A stretch of DNA of 64,000 bases, taken from Halobacteriovorax vibrionivorans. GTDB taxonomy: Bacteria; Bdellovibrionota; Bacteriovoracia; Bacteriovoracales; Bacteriovoracaceae. The notes beneath the pieces were generated by a model. It saw only the letters and a program-made list of their open reading frames with translations. It made no database searches and was not told the origin of the DNA. A program made the translations under genes and the position numbers. Positions 9,609 to 17,384 of the stretch are shown here, in pieces. Location of the stretch: positions 248,001 through 312,000 of the forward strand of contig NZ_QDKL01000001.1 in assembly GCF_003346865.1 (NCBI RefSeq). Direction: 5' to 3'. Numbering within the stretch: position 1 is the first letter of the stretch; every line of letters begins with the position of its first letter.

Positions 9609-10172
9609 TTATAATGATTCTAGTGATTGGTAATCGTGTAAGACTTTTGCTCGAAGAAGTGGAATCTTTAGTGATGAGTCGTAACCGAGTAAAGCGGCAG
9701 TCTTTCTAAGTTGAACAATATTCCCCTTCTTCTTTGATGAGTTCTCAAATTGCGTTAAGAGATAAATCATATTTTTTGAAAAAGTTTGAACGTAGGCTTT
9801 AATCAAGGCCATATTTCCAGAACTCACTTCACTGAACTTCGCACCAATTGAAGGTAGGAGAATTTTTTCAACTTCTGACAGTCCTTCAAAAGAGCGAACA
9901 ACATCAACTTCACATCGCAATACTTCAATATCAAAAGCACTGTGATCAATACTTAATAGTTTCTGTGTGCTAAGTTTTGAAAATTCAGGATATTGAATAA
10001 GAGATATCATCGTATGGAAGCGCGACTTTTCAGGGACGCGCCCCATATCAGAAATTAACATTCCACCTTCAGAAATATTAGAACACTTTGCCTTTAGTAC
10101 ATAATCGTCACAAAGATAGAGCATCTCTTGATTAACAGGCGCTCTTAAATATTGACGATTTGAACGTGACAC
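9609..10172 (-). CDS. PilZ-domain protein (candidate c-di-GMP receptor)
   Basis: The 187-aa soluble protein has the PilZ signature near its N-terminus: Arg6-x3-Arg10 (RQYLR) and Asn32-x-Ser34-x2-Gly37 (NISEGG), which bind c-di-GMP in canonical members. About 80 residues beyond the PilZ fold are unassigned. It starts at GTG. The stop codon of the preceding PIN-PhoH gene lies 13 bases upstream, and AGGAG overlaps that junction, suggesting co-transcription. PilZ proteins commonly control motility and, in predatory Bdellovibrio, switching between growth modes. The specific target here is unknown. Confidence 0.85.
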   Translation of the reverse strand: MSRSNRQYLRAPVNQEMLYLCDDYVLKAKCSNISEGGMLISDMGRVPEKSRFHTMISLIQYPEFSKLSTQKLLSIDHSAFDIEVLRCEVDVVRSFEGLSEVEKILLPSIGAKFSEVSSGNMALIKAYVQTFSKNMIYLLTQFENSSKKKGNIVQLRKTAALLGYDSSLKIPLLRAKVLHDYQSLESL

Positions 10173-10185
10173 TGGTTTCTAACTC

Positions 10186-11499
10186 CTAAAGTAACTTCGA
10201 AGCTGTTTCAGAAAGCGCAGAACGCTCACCAACAGTCAGCTGCGTATGAGAAATAATATCTTCCGTCTTTAGTCTTTCAACAACATAACTAAGACCGTTG
10301 TTTACCTCATCAAGGTATGGACTATCAATTTGGTACGGGTCACCTGTGAGGATGATCTTCGTTCCTTCACCGGCACGAGTAACAATTGTCTTAACTTCGT
10401 GTGGTGAAAGGTTCTGGGCCTCATCAACAATTAAGTATTGTCCAGGAATTGAACGACCTCGAATATATGTCAGTGGTTCAATGTGAAGAAGTCCATGATC
10501 CATTAGATCAACATATGACGAATTTGTTCCAGCTCTTCTTTGATCAAAGAGGAAGTCCATATTATCAAAAATCGGTTGCATCCAAGGACCGAGCTTATCA
10601 TTTACATCACCTGGTAAATAACCAAGGTCTCTTCCCATTGGTTGAATTGGACGAGAAACAAGTAGTCTTGAATACTTTTCTTGATTAATCGTCATTTCAA
10701 GACCTGCTGCAATGGCAAGAAGAGTCTTACCTGTACCGGCCTTCCCAACAAGTGAGACTAATTTAATATCATCATTTAGTAGAGCATCAAGAGCAAATTG
10801 TTGCTCCATATTCTTTGGATAAATACCCCAGATCCCTTCTCTCATTGGGATTAGAGGAACAATTCCTAGCTTGCTTTTAGAAAAACGTCCTAGAAGTCTT
10901 CTACGATCATTTCCTTCTTCATGAACAATTAAATACTCATTTGGAAAAATTTCTAATTCTTCCCAGTTTTCTAATTGTAGGAAGCGATTCTTTTCATATT
11001 CTTCTAACTTATCTTTAGGTAGAGGTAGATAACGATAACCGCTATAGATCTCCTCTATCTTCATATCTTTCATCCCGTAATCTTCAGCTGTGATTCCCAG
11101 GATATCTGATTTAATTCTTAAGTTGATATCTTTTGTAATTAACGTAACATCATCACCTTGCTCTTTTAGAAAGATTGCAGAGGCCAAAATTAAGTTGTCA
11201 TTAATTGATAAATCAATCGTTTCCTCTTGATTATCAACAGCTCGATCAACTGAAATGATTAGTGTTCCGCCATTATCTAATTCAACACCATCAACAAGAG
11301 AACCTTTTTGACGAAGTTCATCGATGATACGAGAAAAGTAACGTGCGTTACGGCCATTCTCATTTTGGTCTTTCTTGAAACGATCAACTTCTTCAACTAC
11401 AACAAGTGGAATAAAGACGTCGTTTGGACCAAATTTATTAATAGCATTAGGATCAAATAGTAATACGTTAGTATCAAGAACAAAGGTTTTTCTAGTCAA
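10186..11499 (-). CDS. PIN-PhoH fusion protein (PhoH2/YlaK type ATPase-ribonuclease)
   Basis: The N-terminal PIN nuclease domain starts KTFVLDTNVLLFDPNA, with acidic residues continuing at VVEEVDRF and NDNLILASA. A C-terminal PhoH ATPase follows, with Walker A GKAGTGKT near residue 255 and Walker B YLIVDEAQN near 365, then ILTGDPYQID. PhoH2 proteins couple RNA unwinding to PIN RNase activity. I take TTG at 11499 as the start: the upstream ATG (11511) sits on top of GGAGGG, which is itself ideally spaced for the TTG, and nothing resembling a ribosome-binding site precedes the ATG. This gives 437 aa. A PilZ gene follows in the same unit. Confidence 0.9.
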   Translation of the reverse strand: MTRKTFVLDTNVLLFDPNAINKFGPNDVFIPLVVVEEVDRFKKDQNENGRNARYFSRIIDELRQKGSLVDGVELDNGGTLIISVDRAVDNQEETIDLSINDNLILASAIFLKEQGDDVTLITKDINLRIKSDILGITAEDYGMKDMKIEEIYSGYRYLPLPKDKLEEYEKNRFLQLENWEELEIFPNEYLIVHEEGNDRRRLLGRFSKSKLGIVPLIPMREGIWGIYPKNMEQQFALDALLNDDIKLVSLVGKAGTGKTLLAIAAGLEMTINQEKYSRLLVSRPIQPMGRDLGYLPGDVNDKLGPWMQPIFDNMDFLFDQRRAGTNSSYVDLMDHGLLHIEPLTYIRGRSIPGQYLIVDEAQNLSPHEVKTIVTRAGEGTKIILTGDPYQIDSPYLDEVNNGLSYVVERLKTEDIISHTQLTVGERSALSETASKLL

Positions 11500-11629
11500 A
11501 ATGCCCTCCATGACATTAAGAATTGATGGGAGGAATCCTCTCTTACCTAAATTTTAAGTTATCGCCGAAAGGGATGTCAAAGAAAAAGGGGAATTGGGAA
11601 TGCGCAGCAAAGTGCTAAGAGTATTGTAA

Positions 11630-12772
11630 TTAAAAGATATCCATTGAAACATCAAAAAGAGATAGGAAAACAAATAGCCTATCACCTTCTGTTTGCTTGT
11701 AATCAGCACCGATCTCAACACTATTGTAACCAAGTGTAAGTGTGACAGGCCACATTCTAAGCTCAGCACCATAATTTAGATAACCTTCACCGACTCCTGC
11801 AAAAAAGCCAAAGAATGGAATATTGACTTGAGCACCTAGATGCATCATGCGGCCAAAGTCGAGTCCCTGATTTAATGGTTTGATATCTAAGGCAAGAGCA
11901 TAATCAAAAACCTTAAAGTCTTGCTTAAAGGCAAAACCAGAATTAATGGCCATGTTAATCTTTGGAACGCCATTGTCTCCGTATTCTTTTTCAAAGTGAG
12001 TATCTGCAATATCGAGAATTGCTAGTGATGCTACAAACTCAGTATTTCCCCAACCATTGGCATACTCAATTCCGATATCATGACCTGTACCTGCTCCTTT
12101 TGAGTATCCGAAAGTATTTTTAATATCTTCGATAGAAGCGAAACCAGCTTCAACTTTACTGATTATATTTGTAGAGAATAGATCAAATTTATCTTTTGTA
12201 CCTTCACGACTTAAATATTTAAAAGAATAACCAATTGAGAGTCTCTCTCCTGTCATAATTTTTTGTTTTTGTTTATTTCGACTTCCACCAATTAAATTGA
12301 AAGCAAATCCTGTAATAAAGCCACGGTCATAGCTATAATCAACATCAAATGCAGGGTTTACACGATTCTTTAAAACAATATTGGCACGGTTTTGTGTGAA
12401 GTAAGAAAACGAAAAGTGATGTGCTTTGATCGTTGAAAAATTCGATAACTCTAAATATAGAGGAAATCCTAAGAGTCGATCAGCAATGGCATCCGCATCA
12501 TTTGGTAAATTAGAAAAACGATCGAGATCATCAAGGGCATTAGGCCCGGCAACAGTTAAGTTTACAGGTGATAAATCAATATCGTAATTACCACCAAGAC
12601 TTGCTGGATTATAAAAAATTGTAAAAGTATCTTGGTTTGCTAATCCCATCCAAGCATTTCCCATTAGTCTTGCTTTTGGAGATTGACCTAATTGGAATTT
12701 CTCAAAGGCCTGCGTTGATATCGTCGATAACCCTAAGCAAATAATAAATATGAGCCTTGCGAAGTTTTTCAA
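11630..12772 (-). CDS. Predicted outer-membrane beta-barrel protein (PorV/FadL/TraF-like)
   Basis: The 380-aa protein has a signal peptide ending at STQA. Next come GQSPKARLMGNAWMGLANQD and TIFYNPASLGGNYDIDLSP; this 'YNPA(S/A)LG' start is typical of PorV/FadL-like and TraF-like barrels, in which an N-terminal stretch plugs the barrel. The protein then alternates strands to an aromatic C-terminus (SMDIF). It starts at TTG with AAGG upstream, only three bases after the stop of the lipoprotein gene, so the two are translationally linked. Function unknown; surface protein or lipid/hydrophobe transport is possible. Confidence 0.65.
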   Translation of the reverse strand: MKNFARLIFIICLGLSTISTQAFEKFQLGQSPKARLMGNAWMGLANQDTFTIFYNPASLGGNYDIDLSPVNLTVAGPNALDDLDRFSNLPNDADAIADRLLGFPLYLELSNFSTIKAHHFSFSYFTQNRANIVLKNRVNPAFDVDYSYDRGFITGFAFNLIGGSRNKQKQKIMTGERLSIGYSFKYLSREGTKDKFDLFSTNIISKVEAGFASIEDIKNTFGYSKGAGTGHDIGIEYANGWGNTEFVASLAILDIADTHFEKEYGDNGVPKINMAINSGFAFKQDFKVFDYALALDIKPLNQGLDFGRMMHLGAQVNIPFFGFFAGVGEGYLNYGAELRMWPVTLTLGYNSVEIGADYKQTEGDRLFVFLSLFDVSMDIF

Positions 12773-12775
12773 TGA

Positions 12776-13777
12776 TTACCTTGAGTGTAGCGTTTCAAAA
12801 AATGAGGCCATATAAAAGCCAACTTGTTCTTCACTTCCTGTGAATTCAGTTACGCATTCATCTGTATTTTTAACTGTTATTAAATTATTAGAAAGACCAT
12901 ATGTAGCAACAGGACCAGCTGTAAAAGCATCTTGAACTGTCGAGACATCACTTAAGAGAGTAACGAGGTCGGCATCACTAACATTACCGATGGTAAGATT
13001 AGAGAGAACATCAATAAGATTATTAAAATCTGTCATAAGGCCACATGCGCGATCTAGCTTAATACTTCCGTCGCCATTTTTAAGCTCAGCACTCCCCTCG
13101 TCTGCAGTGTCATCACAGACTCCCATGCTTCCAGAAATTGAAGATACATATGAATCTAGGTCTGCATCTCCCATATCAGCATATTGATAAAGACAGACAT
13201 TCGTTCCAACAGTACCTGCACCTTTAGCACCAGTTGCATCTGAATTACCATAGAAGGCCATATTCATACCGTTTTTAACAAAGAGTAAATACATCAAAAG
13301 GGAATTGATATCGGCAGCTCCATAAGAACCAAATGTTTGAATCCTTAGAGTTGCTGAAGGGTTTTTTGTAACGGGCCCAACACCACCTGAATAAACAAGA
13401 GTGTCCACGGCCTTAGTGATATAGTAATAGTCGAGGCTATCGATATTAGTCATCTCTTGAGCAATAGTAAAACTCGATAAACCACTTAAGATTTCGGCCC
13501 CTGCTACGATTTTTATAATTTCATTTGCAAAGAAACCTGTAACTGTAAATCCTGCTTTACACGCATAAGAAGAGGCCAGGAGTTTATAATAAGTAGCATC
13601 CCCACTCTGCTCTTTCATTGAAAGCATTGCGCTTAAGGCCTTATCACAATTACCTGAAGTAAGATGATCTTCAACATAGAGATAGTCTCTTTGAAGCTCG
13701 AGTTCATCATCGACTCCACAAGAAGAGACTGAAAGTAGAAATAAGAGATAAGTAGCTAGAACGATTAGTTTATTCAC
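12776..13777 (-). CDS. Lipoprotein of unknown function
   Basis: The 333-aa product has a lipoprotein signal peptide: basic start, hydrophobic LATYLLFLL, then lipobox SVSSC with Gly following. The N-terminal half of the mature protein (YLYVEDHLTSGNCDKALSAM) looks like a tetratricopeptide-type helix pair. The rest is small-residue rich with five or more further cysteines. It starts at GTG. Three bases separate it from the downstream barrel gene, suggesting a lipoprotein/outer-membrane partner pair. No family recognised. Confidence 0.65.
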   Translation of the reverse strand: MNKLIVLATYLLFLLSVSSCGVDDELELQRDYLYVEDHLTSGNCDKALSAMLSMKEQSGDATYYKLLASSYACKAGFTVTGFFANEIIKIVAGAEILSGLSSFTIAQEMTNIDSLDYYYITKAVDTLVYSGGVGPVTKNPSATLRIQTFGSYGAADINSLLMYLLFVKNGMNMAFYGNSDATGAKGAGTVGTNVCLYQYADMGDADLDSYVSSISGSMGVCDDTADEGSAELKNGDGSIKLDRACGLMTDFNNLIDVLSNLTIGNVSDADLVTLLSDVSTVQDAFTAGPVATYGLSNNLITVKNTDECVTEFTGSEEQVGFYMASFFETLHSR

Positions 13778-13841
13778 AGCTTAATTATCTCTTAAGAATA
13801 GCTTTAATTGGTAGTGGGAACGAGATACCGAAGTATCAGCA

Positions 13842-15071
13842 CTATTCCCGAGTCAAGAACTCAGACAATGCAATAATTGCGTCCCTAAAGTCATCTTTTG
13901 GTAGTACAAGTGACATTCTGGCACAATTTGGTAGACCGAAATCACCACTTGGCACCATCGCCACACCTTTTTCCTCAAGTAATTGTTCACAAATCTGAAC
14001 AGAATAATCAGTTTGATCGTCTTCACTCTTTTTAAATTTTTCAATAATTGGTGCGCTTGAAAAATCCATTAGAAAATAAAAAGCTGATGTCACCTGATAC
14101 CAACATTTTTCAAGTTGATTCTCTCTAAGAACTTCTCTAAGAATTAATGAATTTTCTCGAAGATGCTTCTTTACAGGAGAGAGGTATTCATCAATTTGAT
14201 TTAAATTATAACGCAGTAATGCTCTTTGAATTAATGAACAAGAACCAGACGCAGTATGCCCCTGAATCTTTTTAATAGCACTAATAATATCTTCATGAGC
14301 AATACAATAACCAAGTCTTAAGCCAGTTGAAGCTAAGCTTTTAGATATCCCGTCCACGATTATTGTACGAGATAAGAGCTCACGATCGTATTGATAAAAA
14401 TAAGTAGGTCTTGGATCGTAGTAATTTAATTCGTAGTAAATCTCATCTGAAATTACATAAGTATTTTCAAATGGCTTAATAATTTCAGCGAAGCTTTTCA
14501 TCCATTTTTCATTATAAAAAACGCCAGATGGATTATTTGGACTATTTAAAATGATGGCCTTTGTTTTATCACTTAATAGTTCTTTTAGCTTTTCAAGGTC
14601 TGGCTCAAAAGCATTATAAATAGAAGCCTCTACAACTTTGATGACTCCCCCATTCAACTTAATCATTTGAGGATAAGAGATCCAATAAGGAGCGAAAACA
14701 ATAACTTCATCTCCAGGATTTACAAGGGCAGCAAAGATATTTGCCAGAACATGCTTTCCACCATTTCCAACAGTAGCAGCAAAGCGATGATCGTAGTCTT
14801 CAAAACTAATTGATCTCGATGTTTCCACATAATCAATTAACTTCTCAAGTAACTCACCATCACCTGCAACAGGGCTATATTGAAAACTTTTTAAAAAGTC
14901 CAACTCTCCACGAATCGCTTCTACTAGCTCTTTAGGTGGACGATATGGAAGTTGCCCCGCTGTTAAGTTATAAACTTTTTGCCCTTCCTTTGCTAAAGCA
15001 ACGGCCTTTGCATTAAGTTTTAAAGTAATACTTTCGTTGATATCTTCAGAACGTTTTGAGACATTTGTCAT
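13842..15071 (-). CDS. Class I/II aminotransferase (aspartate/aromatic aminotransferase-like)
   Basis: The 409-aa fold-type I PLP enzyme has NSPNNPSG near 176-183, Asp209 in VISDEIYYEL contacting the pyridine ring, Schiff-base Lys244 in GISKSLASTG, and the phosphate-binding Arg in GLRLGY. The N-terminal NLTAGQLPYRPP matches aspartate aminotransferases of subgroup I-gamma. It probably transfers the amino group between aspartate (or an aromatic/branched amino acid) and 2-oxoglutarate; specificity cannot be read. Its ATG overlaps the coaD stop by one base (TAATG), so they are translationally coupled. Confidence 0.9.
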   Translation of the reverse strand: MTNVSKRSEDINESITLKLNAKAVALAKEGQKVYNLTAGQLPYRPPKELVEAIRGELDFLKSFQYSPVAGDGELLEKLIDYVETSRSISFEDYDHRFAATVGNGGKHVLANIFAALVNPGDEVIVFAPYWISYPQMIKLNGGVIKVVEASIYNAFEPDLEKLKELLSDKTKAIILNSPNNPSGVFYNEKWMKSFAEIIKPFENTYVISDEIYYELNYYDPRPTYFYQYDRELLSRTIIVDGISKSLASTGLRLGYCIAHEDIISAIKKIQGHTASGSCSLIQRALLRYNLNQIDEYLSPVKKHLRENSLILREVLRENQLEKCWYQVTSAFYFLMDFSSAPIIEKFKKSEDDQTDYSVQICEQLLEEKGVAMVPSGDFGLPNCARMSLVLPKDDFRDAIIALSEFLTRE

Positions 15072-15550
15072 TAAACTTTTCCTTTTTTATTAATCCAATT
15101 AAAAATAGTATCAGGTACAAATTCTTTAATGAGTTTACCATGTTTATGGATCTCTTTTACTAAAGAACTTGATACGTAATAATTATCCCTTTCCGTGATA
15201 AAGAAAACTGTTTCGATTTCAGGATAGAGTCTCTTATTCATTGATGCCATTTGAAATTCAGCTTCAAAGTCACCTGTTGGTCTTAGGCCACGAATTATTG
15301 AGCTGATTTCATTTTCTTTAGCATAGTCAACAATAAGGCCTTCCCATTTATCAGCTTTTACTCTTGGCTCATCTTTAAAAGTCTCCTCTAACATCGCAAC
15401 TCTTTCGTCTGCAGTGAAGAAAGGCTTCTTGTTTCGATTGTGGGCAACAAGAATAATGACTTCGTCAAAAACACTTAATGACCTCATTAAGATATCTTTG
15501 TGTCCATTTGTAAAAGGATCAAACGTACCTGGATAAATTGCTCTTTTCAT
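15071..15550 (-). CDS. coaD: Phosphopantetheine adenylyltransferase
   Basis: The 159-aa protein has the usual length. It carries the nucleotidyltransferase motif AIYPGTFDPFTNGHKDIL with His17, plus later IIRGLRPTGDFEAEFQMA and VSSSLVKEI. It makes dephospho-CoA from 4'-phosphopantetheine and ATP in the fourth step of CoA synthesis in the cytoplasm. It lies between rsmD and the aminotransferase gene. The rsmD-coaD neighbourhood is common across bacteria. Confidence 0.97.
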   Translation of the reverse strand: MKRAIYPGTFDPFTNGHKDILMRSLSVFDEVIILVAHNRNKKPFFTADERVAMLEETFKDEPRVKADKWEGLIVDYAKENEISSIIRGLRPTGDFEAEFQMASMNKRLYPEIETVFFITERDNYYVSSSLVKEIHKHGKLIKEFVPDTIFNWINKKGKV

Positions 15551-15601
15551 TGAGTTCCTATTTCTTTTAATTTATATGACTTAATTTTATATGGTAGCTA
15601 G

Positions 15602-16177
15602 CTACATTGCAATTCTTGCAATATAACTCGTTCCTTGCTTGTAAACTTTAGAGAAAGTAAAGGAATGCTTCTTGAGATCATCCTCCACTACTCCTTTTTG
15701 ACGATCTGACTCCAACCATACTTCACCTTGAAAATCAGATTCTCTTAAAATCTTTAAAATCTCGAAGTAGATGGCCTTCATTTCATAAGGTGGATCGATG
15801 AAGAGATGTACTTCATCATATAAGTCAGTCTTAATTGATGTGACGATATTCTTAATATATACCTGAGCTTTTTGCTTAATAACTTCAATATTTGAAGTAT
15901 CAACTTTCTTATTCATTGAAGCTTTGTTCTTCTTAATAACTGAAATTGCTTTTGGATTATCTTCTACTAAGATCACTCTTTGCGCTCCACGAGAGCAAGC
16001 TTCAAAGCCCATAGCTCCACTACCAGCAAAAAGATCAATAAATAGGCAATTTGTTAAATCTTGGTGTGCATCAAAAAACTTACGTCTTAGCATAACTGTT
16101 GTTGCACGTGTAATTGAAACAGGGGGAACAAAAAGGGCATGCCCTTTCGCATGCCCACCCAATATATTTATGGCCAT
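15602..16177 (-). CDS. rsmD: 16S rRNA (guanine966-N2)-methyltransferase RsmD
   Basis: The 191-aa Rossmann-fold SAM methyltransferase begins INILGGHAKGHAL and has the family segment TRATTVMLRRKFFD. SAM-binding motif I is DLFAGSGAMGFEACSRGA, with acidic VEDNPKA next. Catalytic motif IV reads LFIDPPYE. RsmD methylates G966 in helix 31 of 16S rRNA. The gene precedes coaD with a 51-base gap and follows the acidic protein gene by 19 bases, so all may share a transcript. Confidence 0.94.
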   Translation of the reverse strand: MAINILGGHAKGHALFVPPVSITRATTVMLRRKFFDAHQDLTNCLFIDLFAGSGAMGFEACSRGAQRVILVEDNPKAISVIKKNKASMNKKVDTSNIEVIKQKAQVYIKNIVTSIKTDLYDEVHLFIDPPYEMKAIYFEILKILRESDFQGEVWLESDRQKGVVEDDLKKHSFTFSKVYKQGTSYIARIAM

Positions 16178-16196
16178 TGAAAACCTTTTTTAAGTC

Positions 16197-17084
16197 TTAA
16201 GCGACATCCTTCTTATCAGTTGGAAGTGGAATATTAAAGTTTACTCCACCTTCAATAAAGGCCTTACAGCCTTCCTCTGTAATTGAGATATCAACTCCAT
16301 TCATCGTTAATTTAAAGCAACCATCTTGTACACTAAGTGTCGCTTGAGAGCCAGCAATTGTTAGATTAACGTTGAAATTCATATTACCCGCTGCACTGAA
16401 AGCCACTTCACCTGTTCCAGCTGCTGGAGTTGCAACTGTTGTCGGCTGTACTTCAACCACTTCTTCAGGCTTTTTCATAGCAACAACATTTTCTTCATGA
16501 GCTTCTGGTTCAACCTCTTCTTCCATCTCAAGAGCAGGTCCTGCTGAAGCATCAATATCTTCAAGATCTTTCATAATGGCATCCATCTCTGCTTCATCAA
16601 AGCCTTCTCCAAATGCCTCAGCAATTGAAGGAGTTGGATTGGCCTCGTCTTCAGATGAAGCTTCCATAAGATCTGTTTCTGAAATAATTTCTGTTTTTTC
16701 TTCTGGAGCTGGAGTTGCTTCAGCACTAATTTCTTCAAACTCCTCTGCGGCAGGAAAATCTTCAACATGAAGTTCTTCTTCTACAGGAGCTTGTGTTGCA
16801 GCTTCTAGTTCATCGAGAGGGTTAATTTCTTCAGCAACAGGTTCAGCTTCAGCAGCTGGTTCTTCTGGTGCGGCTTCAACTTCAGGAGTCTCCACTTCTT
16901 CGGCCTTAACCTCTTCAACAACTGGCACTTCTTCTTTAACTTGCTCTTCCTCTGCTAATGGCCCACTTGTTGTAAGCTCAGCATCAAGACTAGCAAACTC
17001 TGCCATGATGTCGTCTAACTCGTTTTCTGAAAAACCTTTTTCTGCACTTTTTGCAGCTGCATTTTGTGAACTATTTCCACTCAT
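16197..17084 (-). CDS. Very acidic low-complexity protein with a repeated ELDDIM-type motif
   Basis: The protein is 295 aa from the ATG at 17084 (GGAG five bases upstream); longer starts add residues without a ribosome-binding site. Residues 15-205 are dominated by Glu, Ala, Pro and Val. A short motif occurs twice: FSENELDDIMAEFASLDAE near the start and FDEAEMDAIMKDLEDIDAS near the middle. The C-terminal 90 residues form an ordered, less acidic domain with NVNLTIAGSQATLSVQDGCF. There is no signal peptide, so it is cytoplasmic. The repeats could be short helical binding motifs separated by disordered spacers. Function unknown. Confidence 0.7.
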   Translation of the reverse strand: MSGNSSQNAAAKSAEKGFSENELDDIMAEFASLDAELTTSGPLAEEEQVKEEVPVVEEVKAEEVETPEVEAAPEEPAAEAEPVAEEINPLDELEAATQAPVEEELHVEDFPAAEEFEEISAEATPAPEEKTEIISETDLMEASSEDEANPTPSIAEAFGEGFDEAEMDAIMKDLEDIDASAGPALEMEEEVEPEAHEENVVAMKKPEEVVEVQPTTVATPAAGTGEVAFSAAGNMNFNVNLTIAGSQATLSVQDGCFKLTMNGVDISITEEGCKAFIEGGVNFNIPLPTDKKDVA

Positions 17085-17384
17085 ATGAACTCCATTTACT
17101 GAATCATTGTCACTGACTCTCTTCGTCATAGATGACAGAAACTTTAAGAAATATCGCATACATAGTTTCAAGTACTTACAAAGCTTTTCTTAACGGAAAA
17201 TTGTTTTTTTACATGACAAGATGAGTGGCCATCGTTATATTTTACTACCGATTTTAAGGACGCAACACATGACTTTCCCTTAACAGTTTAGAAAATTAAC
17301 TTTCCGATGGATAAGTTAAGGAATTAGTCTGGCTTAAAATTTGGTTTTACTGGGAATTAAAAAAAATTTGGAATCAACAACACT
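17085..17384. other. Divergent intergenic region (300 bases)
   Basis: Lies between the minus-strand acidic protein gene and the plus-strand 951-aa gene. It is AT-rich, with no credible ORF and no RNA structure I can support. It must hold the two divergent promoters, but I could not pick a convincing pair. Confidence 0.5.

Noticed and set aside
13816..13850. Nested inverted repeats (TAGTG/CACTA with GATAC/GTATC) after the aminotransferase gene
   Set aside because: Short stems with internal loops and no T-run; not convincing as a terminator.
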